A stretch of DNA of 64,000 bases from NCBI RefSeq assembly GCF_017916325.1, contig NC_090141.1:410929-474928 (forward strand). Direction: 5' to 3'. Positions 10,030-19,367 of the stretch are shown piece by piece. The notes beneath the pieces were generated by a model, which was given only the letters and a program-made list of their open reading frames with translations, was not told where the DNA came from and did no database searches. The position numbers and the translations under genes are program-made. This stretch comes from Leishmania martiniquensis. Taxonomy: Eukaryota; Euglenozoa; Kinetoplastea; Trypanosomatida; Trypanosomatidae. Every line of letters starts with the position of its first letter. Position 1 is the stretch's first letter.

Positions 10030-11031
10030 ATGAGCTTCGCACTCGCTCCCCACCACGAGGTGGTACTGCCCCACTCGCCAGCACTCCTCTATAACAACCT
10101 GCAGCTGCACCATGGCGGGGCGTATGTGTCGTACGCAACGGACTCCGCTGTGTATACAATTCAGGCATCGACAGGGGCGCCGCACTTCCCACCCCTTCGC
10201 TTTTCGCGCCATCATGTGCGTTACCTCGCCGCCTTGGCAGATGCCGCGGAGAGCATCGTCCTCGTTGTGGTCCTCTCAGGAGGCATGGCCATCATCATTG
10301 TGGATGGGGACCAGGCACACGTCTTGCCCAAGCAGGCTGGCGATGCGGCGCTCACCTGCGCAGCTGTGGCACGTGTGGCGGGGAGGGACGAGATGCTTGT
10401 GGCGTTCGGCGCGTCGAATGGAATCCCGTTGTGCTGCCGGTACACCCTCAAAGGTCAGCCAGTGCCGTCCGTGGAGGGTACCGCGCCAGTGCAAGCGCAC
10501 GCGAGCCGCAGCATCACAGCGTTGGATCTCGAAGCCGCGGGAGAGGGGTCGTCTATGATGGCGACAGGCGACGCCGGTGGCCATGTCGTGCTCTGGACCG
10601 ACAGCAACCCGACGCTCATGATTCCGCCCGAGAGCAATACGGACGCTGTGACGTGCGTGCAGCTCATCCCCGTCCGCGACACCGTCGCTGTGGCGTACGG
10701 TGGAGGACAAATCCGACTCATCGAGCGTGGCAGCGGCGCCGTCGCCATCACCATCCAGGCCCACTCCCGCTGGATCAACTCGATGGTCTACAGCGCGGCA
10801 CAGCAGTGGCTGGCGTCCGCGGCGGAGGATGGGCAGTTGCTGCTGTGGGATATCTCCTCCGTCGACCCGAATGCCGTTTGCATAGCGAGGGGTGCGGTGG
10901 CCAATGAGCTGCCCACCGGCCTCGCCTTCGTGGAGGACTCGTGTGCCCTTCTCGCGGCGTCGTACGACGTACTCGCGCTTCGCTTCTTCTTCATCTCCGA
11001 CAGCGGCCGGTCGCATGGCGCGATGGAGTGA
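10030..11031 (+). CDS. WDR54: WDR54-like beta-propeller protein
   Basis: The protein has 333 residues, almost the length of animal WDR54. The ATG at 10030 is preferred over an upstream in-frame codon because it aligns the N-terminus (ALLYNNLQ) with the start of the family. WD-type blades are visible: MATGDAGGHVVLWTDS, VAYGGGQIRLIERGSGA followed by IQAHSRWINS, and LASAAEDGQLLLWDIS at about residue 261, then a closing ASYDVLALRFF segment. The order of these elements follows human WDR54 as I recall it. WDR54 is a poorly understood propeller scaffold, so no catalytic role is claimed. Other WD40 proteins are possible, but the full-length pattern favours WDR54. Confidence 0.75.
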   Translation: MSFALAPHHEVVLPHSPALLYNNLQLHHGGAYVSYATDSAVYTIQASTGAPHFPPLRFSRHHVRYLAALADAAESIVLVVVLSGGMAIIIVDGDQAHVLPKQAGDAALTCAAVARVAGRDEMLVAFGASNGIPLCCRYTLKGQPVPSVEGTAPVQAHASRSITALDLEAAGEGSSMMATGDAGGHVVLWTDSNPTLMIPPESNTDAVTCVQLIPVRDTVAVAYGGGQIRLIERGSGAVAITIQAHSRWINSMVYSAAQQWLASAAEDGQLLLWDISSVDPNAVCIARGAVANELPTGLAFVEDSCALLAASYDVLALRFFFISDSGRSHGAME

Positions 11032-11409
11032 AGAGGAAGAGAGAGGAGGAGGAGGGAAGGGGAGGGGGCGCTGAGAATGCGCTCCGTAACGGGAGGAGAA
11101 ACTGTGAAGAACACACCCATGAGAAAGACCGCGAGGCGTACGCGCCTGTGCGTGATCGATGCAGCGATGCCCCTCACTGCTCAGCCGCCGGAGGAAGCGG
11201 TGTACTGCTGACGCTCTCTGCAGAGCAGCCGTCTCTGCCTCCTCCGCCTCCCGCATCTGTGCTCGACATGGAAAAGGTGCGACGCGGTCATTGTGGCCGT
11301 CTCACGCACCTCCACCTTTGAACCTCCTCCTGGCTCTTCCCCTTGCTCTTAGTGCTATCGGCTGCGCTCAGCAGACACGCCCCTTCTGCCATCTCTCTAC
11401 CAGGCACCG
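11032..11409. other. intergenic region
   Basis: It is purine-rich at first (GGAGGA runs), then pyrimidine-rich before the next ATG. No gene is seen. Confidence 0.55.
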
Positions 11410-13647
11410 ATGTCGCTGACGGACGTGGAAGAGGCGGAGACGGTGGAGCTGCTCTCAGAGGACAGCTGCTCAACTGTTTCCACCTCCTGCCAGGATGTCG
11501 AGACCACCGCGGCTGATTCGTCATTGCCGCCGACCGCTAACACGGACGAGGAGCGACTGCGTCGTGACACGCTGCACGAGTGCTTCTTCGTACCAGAGCT
11601 GCGGCCTCAATCCGCGTGGCTCGAGGAGGGCAGCGTCGCTGGCAATGAGTCGCCCGCATGCGCGCGAGAGATCGGCTGGGATGTCGCGCACGCTGACCAC
11701 CTCATCGTCCCTGTACGGTGGCGGGTGGCGTTAGCTTCACCTGAGACGGGGTCCCCCACATTCTGCACAACACTTTGGGTTCCGTTTGCGGTGCCCCTCG
11801 TAAAGGTCATCACCACCGGGACAGCTACCACGGCAGACACAGCGAACACTACCAGCACAACGAGCAGCAGCAGGAGTGGTAGTAGCGGCGCGACACTGCA
11901 TCCTCTCGGCTCCGTGCAGCTCTCCCTGGGGCGCTCAATGTTTCTTTTCGCTGTAAAGCTTTCCGCTCGCGTACCGTGGGCGTGGGGCAATGAGGTCGGT
12001 CATGAGAGCCTTGCCAGCGTGGCTGCCTCCGTCTCGCGGGCGCAGTGTACTCTGCACCTTCACTACTCCGTCGTGAAGACACCGCAGGCGCCGTCCTCGC
12101 TGCTGTCCCGTCCTGTGTGCCGCTCATTCGACGTGTTTCCCATTTCCCCTACCACATCGCTCCTCGGTGTCGCCTTACAGCCCCACCAGCGCTACCACAT
12201 CAAGCGGAGGCGAGGGGCCGGTAAGTCGGCCTACACCACTGAAGACCAACCATGCGACGTAGACGGCGTGCTCACCTTGCGCGTGGGGCCATACTGCCAC
12301 GTGGATGTCGCGTTGGACGGTGTGCCTTTGGCGCCGTGCGCCAGTGCCGCTGCCCGCCCGCCTCCCGCCAAATCATCGAACTCCTTCAATGGCGTTAGCG
12401 CGCACACCCCGTTGAATGCTGAGCCCCAAGACGCCCCAGCCGTGTACCGGCGATCCACATGTCGCAGTGGCGCAGCACGTGAGCGTCTCACAGACGCGAC
12501 GCAGCTACGACGCGGCTCGGCCACCTCCCTCGTCACCAGCGACAGCACCGCCGTCTTAGCGACGCTGTCTGACGTATCGGACTTTGTCGCACTGAGTGGC
12601 ACCAGTGACCCTGAGTACGGCGGCCCTGTCGTTAGCGGAGGCGAGAAGGTAGCCGTGACGTCGCTGCACACGCTGGTAACAGGGCCATCAGGCGAAGTGC
12701 CGCCTGAGGCGCGAAAGCGGCGGCGGCCAGCGGCGGCCCGGCAAGGCGGCGACGCAGACGCGGTGGAGGACGACGAAGATAATGAGTCAGTCCCCGCCGC
12801 GCCGCCGGACGCGACTGTTCTTTACACGACAGGGGTGCGCCTCAGTGCCGCGGAGGAGAAGAGGCTGAAGGGTCTTGGGGCCCTCGTTAACCCGCACCTG
12901 CGCCTAGCTCGCTACGCCCGCGTTCTCGTAGCACAGCGGCCGCTGATGCGCAGCGTAAAGTTGCTCACCGTCCTCCCCTACGTACACGAGGTGGTGCACC
13001 AGAGTTGGCTCGATGCGGTACGGCACACCCGCAACCTCGACCTTCCGACGGAGGGGTTCGCTTACACGGAGCGCAGGGTTGCCGGCAGCATTGAGAGTGA
13101 GAACAGCTTCAGCCTTCGTGAGACGCTGAACAGAGCCCCAGCGGAGCGCCAGCGGCTCTTCGCGCAGCAGAGGTTTTGGGTGCACCACTCCGCGACCCCG
13201 CAGGAACCGCCGATGAACGACCTCAAGACGGTGCTGGTGGCCTCTGGCGGCATCGTCACTCGGCGTATTCTCGACGCCGACGTCCTCGTTCTGCCGAGCC
13301 GCAAGCCCTCCTTGTTGTGTTGGCGAGGCATCGCGCAGCAGCTTGGCGGAGGCGGAACGAGGTCGACCGCCGCCTTCTCCACGACGGTGACGCTCACACA
13401 GCACAAGAAGGCTGGTCTGCTGCTTGTGATACCGGACGACATCTTTAAGTGTGTGCTGCAGCAGCGCCCTCTCTCGACCTCCTCTGTCGCTCTTCCACGG
13501 CAGCTACTGACGATGGACGCCACCATTCGAAGCAGCACCGGAGCTGCCAGCGGTGGCCGGCGCTCCTCTCAGGGAGCGCGCAAGATACCGCGTGCGTCCA
13601 CGACACAGCGGTCCTCGCGCCCCCGCTCGCAGAAGCGCACGCACTGA
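11410..13647 (+). CDS. tandem BRCT-domain protein, MDC1-like
   Basis: The protein has 745 residues. Residues 1-465 are largely unclassified with Ser/Thr- and Arg-rich linkers. From about residue 468 the sequence follows a tandem BRCT repeat. Strand one is VLYTTGV (T474-G475), then LGALV, a VLVA strand, RSVKLL with K517, and EVVHQSWLDAVR, the BRCT Trp helix. A linker with ENSFSLRETL and RQRLFAQQRFWVH leads to a second repeat with ASGGIV, ILDADVLVLP and LLLVIPDDIFKCVL. The Thr-Gly pair and the following Lys are at the phosphoserine-binding positions of MDC1/BRCA1-type BRCTs. A chromatin or DNA-damage role, reading a phosphorylated histone tail or partner, is inferred. No N-terminal FHA domain is evident. 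Confidence 0.75.
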   Translation: MSLTDVEEAETVELLSEDSCSTVSTSCQDVETTAADSSLPPTANTDEERLRRDTLHECFFVPELRPQSAWLEEGSVAGNESPACAREIGWDVAHADHLIVPVRWRVALASPETGSPTFCTTLWVPFAVPLVKVITTGTATTADTANTTSTTSSSRSGSSGATLHPLGSVQLSLGRSMFLFAVKLSARVPWAWGNEVGHESLASVAASVSRAQCTLHLHYSVVKTPQAPSSLLSRPVCRSFDVFPISPTTSLLGVALQPHQRYHIKRRRGAGKSAYTTEDQPCDVDGVLTLRVGPYCHVDVALDGVPLAPCASAAARPPPAKSSNSFNGVSAHTPLNAEPQDAPAVYRRSTCRSGAARERLTDATQLRRGSATSLVTSDSTAVLATLSDVSDFVALSGTSDPEYGGPVVSGGEKVAVTSLHTLVTGPSGEVPPEARKRRRPAAARQGGDADAVEDDEDNESVPAAPPDATVLYTTGVRLSAAEEKRLKGLGALVNPHLRLARYARVLVAQRPLMRSVKLLTVLPYVHEVVHQSWLDAVRHTRNLDLPTEGFAYTERRVAGSIESENSFSLRETLNRAPAERQRLFAQQRFWVHHSATPQEPPMNDLKTVLVASGGIVTRRILDADVLVLPSRKPSLLCWRGIAQQLGGGGTRSTAAFSTTVTLTQHKKAGLLLVIPDDIFKCVLQQRPLSTSSVALPRQLLTMDATIRSSTGAASGGRRSSQGARKIPRASTTQRSSRPRSQKRTH

Positions 13648-14098
13648 GAGCCGAACCCCGCGACGTGTGGGGCGTATGCGTATGCCAGCATGTATACGTT
13701 CGCGGCTGTGCACCTGATGCAGCCCAGCAGATACCGTCGCTGACGAGAAGACCAACGAACCGCGGCGATGGGTACCGCTCGCCAAGAGGCTTTAGTGGAG
13801 CCCCATCGCCCTGCCACCATCACCGCCACGGCTGTCTCTCCAGCTGTAGCGGTGGGTATGCTAAACAACATCGACCTCGATAAAGTCCGCTGCAGGGAAG
13901 GGAGCGGACAACAACAAAGCGCCGTGCGCGCACACTTGACGGTGAGCTCACCCCCCCTCTTCTCTGTCTCCCTCTTTCCTCGCCCCCTTTTTTTGCGATG
14001 TCCGCCGCACCGCCGTTACTGTGCGCCTGTTCGGTAATCTCCGTTGCACACAAGAGACACGGAGGACCGCATAGGTTAACGCACACAGGCGTACAGAC
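13648..14098. other. intergenic region
   Basis: A pyrimidine-rich tract (about 13950-13995) precedes the start at 14099. No gene is seen. Confidence 0.55.
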
Positions 14099-15670
14099 AT
14101 GTCTCTCAGGCAGCTTTCGCTGGCATCTCGCGGCGCACGCCGCGCTTTCTCTATCACGCAGTTCATCCTCATCACAGGCGAGCGCTCATCAGTGGGGAGC
14201 CACTGCTGTTCTGGCAACTGCCACAGCGACGTGGCCGCCACTCAGCCAAGCGGCATCCGTACTGGCGCAGCCGCACCGGCCGTTGGCGGCGCCGCGGTGA
14301 GCCCGACTTCCACGGTGCTGCCCTCCGTGCTCTTTCGCTTCCACCTGGAGCGGCTTCCACCGCAACTGCAGCGCGAGTTCGACGTCGATGCGAGTCAGCG
14401 TGCTCTCCGCCATCTGCGGCGCCCCACACTCGCAGGCGCTGACGCTAACGGCTCCTCAGCAGCGCCGGTAGACCTCTACGTGACGCCCTCTTGTGTGCAT
14501 TTCGTCGTCTGGCGCTGCACACAGTGTCGTTCACAGTGGTCCGCCCGACCATCGGACCGTACCAATCCACAGCTCGCAGACGCACACCAATGCCCGCGGT
14601 GCTACAACGGTGTCCCTTCACCCTTGGGCTCTTCCACCCCCCCGACTGCGCCAGATGTTGGGACACAGCAAGGGCCATCCTCTCACCCGCGCCCCGCCTC
14701 CGCCAGCGTCGGCCGCTTGTGTGAAGTCTATCCGTTGCTCGCTGCACAGTGGGACCCGCTGTGTAATGGAGTCCTTCGGAATGAGGTGCTGCAAGGTGTG
14801 ACGGAGGTGCACACGTCCTCGGCCTCCAAAGTGTGGTGGCGCTGTCCGCTGTGCTGCTCTCCGTGGCTCGAATCCGTTTCAAGTCGTGTGGCGCGGTACG
14901 CCCTCGCCATGCAGCGCAACTGGGCGCATCAGCAGCCAAGGCCCTCGCACACCGACATCACCACCACCACCGGTGACAGCTCTCGGGGGTCCGCTCACGA
15001 GCAGGTGCCCCTCTGCCCATCGTGTGAGCGCCGTGGCGCGAGTGCCAGTAACACCGTTACCTCCGCCGGCCCGAGGCGCTGGCTTGCTGACGATGCGGTG
15101 CTCCTTGGCGAAGCCCTCCTGCGTCAGCATCAGGACCCGCGCAATATCTCGCTGACCAGCGAAACAACGCTGCAGTGGCGGTGCCGCAGCTGCCAGTTCG
15201 AGTACGCCGCCACCGTAGCGAACCGCTTTCTCCGTCATGAACGGTGCCCGCAGTGCTCCGGGAGGATTGCATCAATGTTCAGCTTACTCGTCGTTCAGCG
15301 GCCTGATGTAGTGCATGAGGTGAGCAAGCACATCTCGCGTACGCGGCTGCGCCACATCACCGTTCACGATGACGTCGAGCTCCCGTTCGTGTGTCGCACC
15401 TGCTACGCGCCGTACCGCATGACAGCGCGTACCCGCTGCTCTGTACCGCGTGGTGTACCGGCGTGCTCTAAGTGCTTCCTGACGAGCTCGCAGGTACTCG
15501 CCGAGGCTCAGCGACAGCATCAGGACGGAGGCGCCAAGGCGTTCTCGGCCCGCGCACGACGCCGTGTGCGACAGAGAGCACTGCAGCTCAACCGCAGCAA
15601 CCGCCATCACGAGCGGCTTGCGGTAACAGCTAATGAGCTCAGCCACCGCGATAGCGCCTTGAAGGACTGA
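14099..15670 (+). CDS. zinc-ribbon repeat protein (DUF4379-like), probably mitochondrial
   Basis: The protein has 523 residues. The first 25 are basic and amphipathic without acidic residues (MSLRQLSLASRGARRAFSI), like a mitochondrial presequence. Four CxxC knuckles follow aromatic or basic residues: C140 (WRCTQCRSQW), C249 (WWRCPLCCSPW), C362 (WRCRSCQFEY) and C432 (VCRTCYAPY). Most are followed by a second CxxC pair (CPRCYNG, CPSCERRG, CPQCSG, CSKC), giving treble-clef zinc ribbons. The segment LLAAQWDPLCNGVL before the second ribbon matches the typical DUF4379 lead-in. Binding to RNA or a ribonucleoprotein, such as the mitoribosome, is plausible but inferred. The C-terminus is strongly basic. 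Confidence 0.75.
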   Translation: MSLRQLSLASRGARRAFSITQFILITGERSSVGSHCCSGNCHSDVAATQPSGIRTGAAAPAVGGAAVSPTSTVLPSVLFRFHLERLPPQLQREFDVDASQRALRHLRRPTLAGADANGSSAAPVDLYVTPSCVHFVVWRCTQCRSQWSARPSDRTNPQLADAHQCPRCYNGVPSPLGSSTPPTAPDVGTQQGPSSHPRPASASVGRLCEVYPLLAAQWDPLCNGVLRNEVLQGVTEVHTSSASKVWWRCPLCCSPWLESVSSRVARYALAMQRNWAHQQPRPSHTDITTTTGDSSRGSAHEQVPLCPSCERRGASASNTVTSAGPRRWLADDAVLLGEALLRQHQDPRNISLTSETTLQWRCRSCQFEYAATVANRFLRHERCPQCSGRIASMFSLLVVQRPDVVHEVSKHISRTRLRHITVHDDVELPFVCRTCYAPYRMTARTRCSVPRGVPACSKCFLTSSQVLAEAQRQHQDGGAKAFSARARRRVRQRALQLNRSNRHHERLAVTANELSHRDSALKD

Positions 15671-16106
15671 AACGTCTCATGTCTGTCTGTGTGTGTGTGC
15701 GCGCGCATAGTGCATCGCGTGAATTAATGTGACGAAGTCTCCTTCAGCAGCGCTTCTCCTCTTGTGGAGGTTACTGTCCGTGACGGATGGCGTCCGAGAG
15801 GCCGGCCACGTCCATCATCACCACTGCCACCGTACGATACGCCATAAAGAGAGAAAACAAATGCCCCCCCCTCTCTCCCTCCCTCCCTCCCCTCCCTCAC
15901 TTCTGCGCCTCGTGGCACCTTTCACCCTTACACATACACGTGCACGCCCCCCTCCCTCCCCTCCCTCTTCATCTCCCTTCCTCAGTGCCTCCAGTAAAGT
16001 GAACGCGTTGGCTCGAAATGCCCCCGCTCTCAATCGCCTGCCCGATTGCTCTCCCGTCTGTCTTTGCCTCCCCGTCGCTTGCGACCCGTCCACGTCTGTC
16101 ACCGCC
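15671..16106. other. intergenic region with splice signals
   Basis: Very long C/T tracts occupy about 15861-15900 and 15945-15985, with a short TG/CG run at 15690-15706. The coding frame downstream stays open through this stretch but is low-complexity here, so it is treated as 5' UTR. Confidence 0.55.
15861..15985 (+). promoter_or_regulatory. double polypyrimidine tract
   Basis: Two nearly pure C/T runs flank a short mixed segment about 120-245 bases before the ATG at 16107. They are probable trans-splicing signals for this gene. Confidence 0.45.
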
Positions 16107-19100
16107 ATGGATGCTGATGTAGCCTACGCTGAGTCGGTGCCGCGCTACGTCGATCTTGCGCTGTTTCTCTGCGGTGAGGCTCTGCGGCGCATCAAGGGCG
16201 AACTCCGTCAGCACGCGGCGGCTGCGACGCCGCTCTACGCATGGCATCTTCACAAGGTGTGCTTTCTTCACGTGCTGCCAAGTGATGGAGACGGCAGCGT
16301 CGACGATGCCATGACGGACGCCGTCCCGAGCGCAGCAGCAGCGACGCAGTTCGAGTGCGCAGGCCCGCTGATTAGCGCAGCATCATCGGACCAATTGGAT
16401 GACGAGACCGCCCGTGCCCTCATGCCGGCCTTGTCGGCGGAAAGCTCAAAGGAGGTGAGCTTTCGGCGCGCCTACGCTCACTTGCGCCGTCCGTGCAGCG
16501 TGGACTCCTCGGCCAGGGTGCATGAGAAGCCCAACACGCATGTTACGCCAGCAGCGGCCAAAACGTCAGAGAGGGGCGTCGGGCGCACCAGCCAGATGGC
16601 AGGACAGGTTCACCCGCGCTCCCCGTGCGAGGTGGAGCACAGGTGGAACGGGGCCGACGCGCCGCCGCCGTCTCCCTGCCTCAGTGCAATGCCTACCGAC
16701 GTGGGGTTCGCGCTTCTGTGCGACTGTCTTCGCACCGCGGCGGAAGCGGGGGGCGAACCGCTTATGCAGCGCCTCGCTGCCGCCCTCTGTGACGCTGTGA
16801 TGGATCCGAAGAGGATTACCGCTTCGCCGGGCGCGCACCCTTCGCCTATGGGCTCAGTGCCGTCGTCACAGGCCATCACTGCCGCACAGCTCTCCGACCT
16901 CTTCGACGAAGACCTGTTCAACGACGAGCTCAGTGCCGAAGCCGGCAACGCCACCCGCAGTTTTCGCATCTGGGTGAACTACGAGTGGGCCACTGCGTCG
17001 TTTGCGCGGCAGACTCGGCTAGCGGCCACCGTGACGAAGTGGATCGCCGCTCTTCGCGGATGCCGCGATGGGCCGCCGTCGCAGTGGCTGCTCGTGACGA
17101 AGCACCGCACCGCTGTATCGACCCCCCCGCCCCCGCTCGCGTGCGGAGTCCCGATCAACGTGCGGCGCATGTACGCCGCCCTAGAAAACGTTTTTGAGGG
17201 CCACACACGGACTCGCGCAATGCTGATGGAGCTATCCCTGGCGCAGCGCATACCGCACCTGACCGATAGTGCGCTTGTCAAGCTGCTCTCTCTACAAGGG
17301 CCGCCGACGTCGACGATGATGTCGCGAGCCGAGCTCAGCAATCGCGGTACTCAGCCCATCCTCATGTGCATCACCAGCGGCATGCTTCTGTACGCGCAGT
17401 ATTACCTCTCCTTCCGTTCTCTTGCTGTCGCGCGGCAGTGCGCGCGTGTGGCGCTGCAGGTCGCTCAGGAGGTGCCGTCTAACGCTATTCTTTCCCTGGC
17501 GCACTACACCGCGCACGTGGTGGCGACACATCAAGGCAGGCCTTCAGATGCCGCCAACAGCATTTCAATCGCTCTACAGCTGACGCTGCCTAATGGCTCA
17601 GGCAGCAGCGGGCAGAGGGGTGGCCTCGCAGACGAGCCGCTCTCGACGTCGGCGCCAACGCTGTCCGGGACGGAGGCCCAAATGGTCAGCCTCGCCTTCG
17701 CTGGGGCGGCACAGCTCCTCTTGTTCTTTCCTGGTGCAGTGGACCCGGCGCTGCGCTCCCTCCTGTCGACCGGCCAGCGGGGCAGTGGCAGCGGCGTCGG
17801 CCATGACGCTGCGGGGGCGCGCCACACACGAGGCTCCGGAGGTGGCCCTTCTAAAGAGACGCCCGACTTCGTCGCGAAGCAGAGCGGCGCCGTGACTATG
17901 CAAACTGTCGCGCAGTCGATCCGCCACTCGCTGCTGCGCGCTCACACGGCGCTGCTGGAAGCACCTCCGCCGGAGGGACGATGGATGGGGGTAGTCTCCA
18001 GTCTGCAGCGCGAGACGCTGCTGCTCATTGGCTCAATGTACGGTATTGTGTCGTCACCGCTGCTCATCACGACAGCCTCGCTCCGCCAGCTGTTAGAGGA
18101 GGTGAAAGAGGAGACCTCGACCGCGTCGCCGCTGTACAGTCACCACCCGAGATGCATGCTGCTGTTGGAGGTGCTGCGGCACGCGGCGCACCACGCCTTG
18201 GCCTTGCAAGAAGGCTTCCTCGAGCCTGCGATGCTCGCTGCAGATGGCGCCGAAGAGTACACTGCGCAGAGCAAGGCGCTTCGTTGCCTGCACTCGGCCC
18301 TGACGGCCATCAGCGTCCATTACGGCAATTCAGCGCTCGCCACGGCTAACGAGGCCCCCTTCTTCTCTTCGGTGGTGCGCTACTGCGCTGGGTGTCAGCT
18401 GCACATGAGCGGGTACGTTGCGGCGGCCTACGATGTCTGGTCGAGGGTGGCAGCGGCACTGAATCCGACCGCCGGCGCCGATGGCGCGGAAGGGGGGCAC
18501 GGCAGTCAGGATCGCCCGGCAGATGAGCCCGCCCATTCCGGCGGGGCGGCGGCCGTCTCCGACTCTCTGGAAGACGCGGATGAGGCCCACTTTTGGCCTC
18601 CGGATCACCTGCTGCTGTACGCCTCAGTGCAGCGCCGGCGCGCGCAGGCAGCTCTGTTCCTTGGCTACATCGCGGCGCCCCACAGACTGCAGGAGGAGCT
18701 GCTCACCATCTCCTCCCGGTACGCGTTTCCCTTTGGTGTTCTCACGGCGCGGCTCATTGAAGCGCAGGTGCACCAACAGCACGGTCGCTTCAGCGCCTCG
18801 CTGAGCATAGCGCGGCATGTCGAACGAGCAGCGGCGCGCATCGGCTACCCGAGCCTGTGCGAGGCAGCGCGTGCGCTTCAGGTAACGGCGTACAGCAACT
18901 GCGGCTGCTGGGGAGAGGCGCAGCACACATTAGCGCGCTGCCGCCCCACCACAGCAGCCCAGCGCACGTTCTTCCTGTTGCAGCAGTACGCGGCGCACCT
19001 GGAGCCGCTACTGCTCCACGCGCCGGTCTCAACAGAAAAGGTGGAGTGCTTGACGCGCAGTTGGATAGCGTTGCTCATGCGGGAGGGCCTTCTGGCGGCG

Positions 19101-19367
19101 GGAGCCGCACACGACGGTGGCGATGTGCGTGTTCGCGCTACCGCTGCGGGAATATCATCGGTGGATGAAGTGTGCCTGTACAGCTCACTGCAGCGCGCGT
19201 GTGCGCTTCTCGGGTGCCGCACCGACGCGATCGCGAAACGAGCGGCAGAGTGTATGGAGGTGCTCCGCACACGGCAGCATTATCTCACGCCTGATTTGTG
19301 CGTTCATGGCAGCTGCGAGGAGCTCTGCAGATACGATTTTCGCGGCGGCGCGCCATGTGAAGTGTGA
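16107..19367 (+). CDS. TPR-like protein, candidate anaphase-promoting complex subunit 5
   Basis: The protein has 1086 residues from the ATG at 16107, chosen for its accgccATGG context and because the upstream in-frame translation is Pro-rich UTR. Helical-hairpin repeats are visible at about residues 425-475 (LLYAQYYLSFRSLAVARQC, then LAHYTAHVVATHQGR) and 835-1000 (LLLYASVQRRRAQAALFLG and QQHGRFSASLSIARHVERA). The order of a divergent N-terminal part, a central hairpin where APC5 has its signature domain, and a C-terminal TPR solenoid resembles APC5, the scaffold subunit of the APC/C ubiquitin ligase. Low-complexity linkers split the repeats. Another large TPR scaffold is possible; the assignment rests on layout and helix pattern, not a diagnostic motif. 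Confidence 0.55.
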   Translation: MDADVAYAESVPRYVDLALFLCGEALRRIKGELRQHAAAATPLYAWHLHKVCFLHVLPSDGDGSVDDAMTDAVPSAAAATQFECAGPLISAASSDQLDDETARALMPALSAESSKEVSFRRAYAHLRRPCSVDSSARVHEKPNTHVTPAAAKTSERGVGRTSQMAGQVHPRSPCEVEHRWNGADAPPPSPCLSAMPTDVGFALLCDCLRTAAEAGGEPLMQRLAAALCDAVMDPKRITASPGAHPSPMGSVPSSQAITAAQLSDLFDEDLFNDELSAEAGNATRSFRIWVNYEWATASFARQTRLAATVTKWIAALRGCRDGPPSQWLLVTKHRTAVSTPPPPLACGVPINVRRMYAALENVFEGHTRTRAMLMELSLAQRIPHLTDSALVKLLSLQGPPTSTMMSRAELSNRGTQPILMCITSGMLLYAQYYLSFRSLAVARQCARVALQVAQEVPSNAILSLAHYTAHVVATHQGRPSDAANSISIALQLTLPNGSGSSGQRGGLADEPLSTSAPTLSGTEAQMVSLAFAGAAQLLLFFPGAVDPALRSLLSTGQRGSGSGVGHDAAGARHTRGSGGGPSKETPDFVAKQSGAVTMQTVAQSIRHSLLRAHTALLEAPPPEGRWMGVVSSLQRETLLLIGSMYGIVSSPLLITTASLRQLLEEVKEETSTASPLYSHHPRCMLLLEVLRHAAHHALALQEGFLEPAMLAADGAEEYTAQSKALRCLHSALTAISVHYGNSALATANEAPFFSSVVRYCAGCQLHMSGYVAAAYDVWSRVAAALNPTAGADGAEGGHGSQDRPADEPAHSGGAAAVSDSLEDADEAHFWPPDHLLLYASVQRRRAQAALFLGYIAAPHRLQEELLTISSRYAFPFGVLTARLIEAQVHQQHGRFSASLSIARHVERAAARIGYPSLCEAARALQVTAYSNCGCWGEAQHTLARCRPTTAAQRTFFLLQQYAAHLEPLLLHAPVSTEKVECLTRSWIALLMREGLLAAGAAHDGGDVRVRATAAGISSVDEVCLYSSLQRACALLGCRTDAIAKRAAECMEVLRTRQHYLTPDLCVHGSCEELCRYDFRGGAPCEV

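Noticed and set aside
15729..16106. In-frame N-terminal extension of the APC5-like gene
   Set aside because: It translates long pyrimidine tracts into Pro/Ser/Leu runs; the ATG at 16107 has better context.
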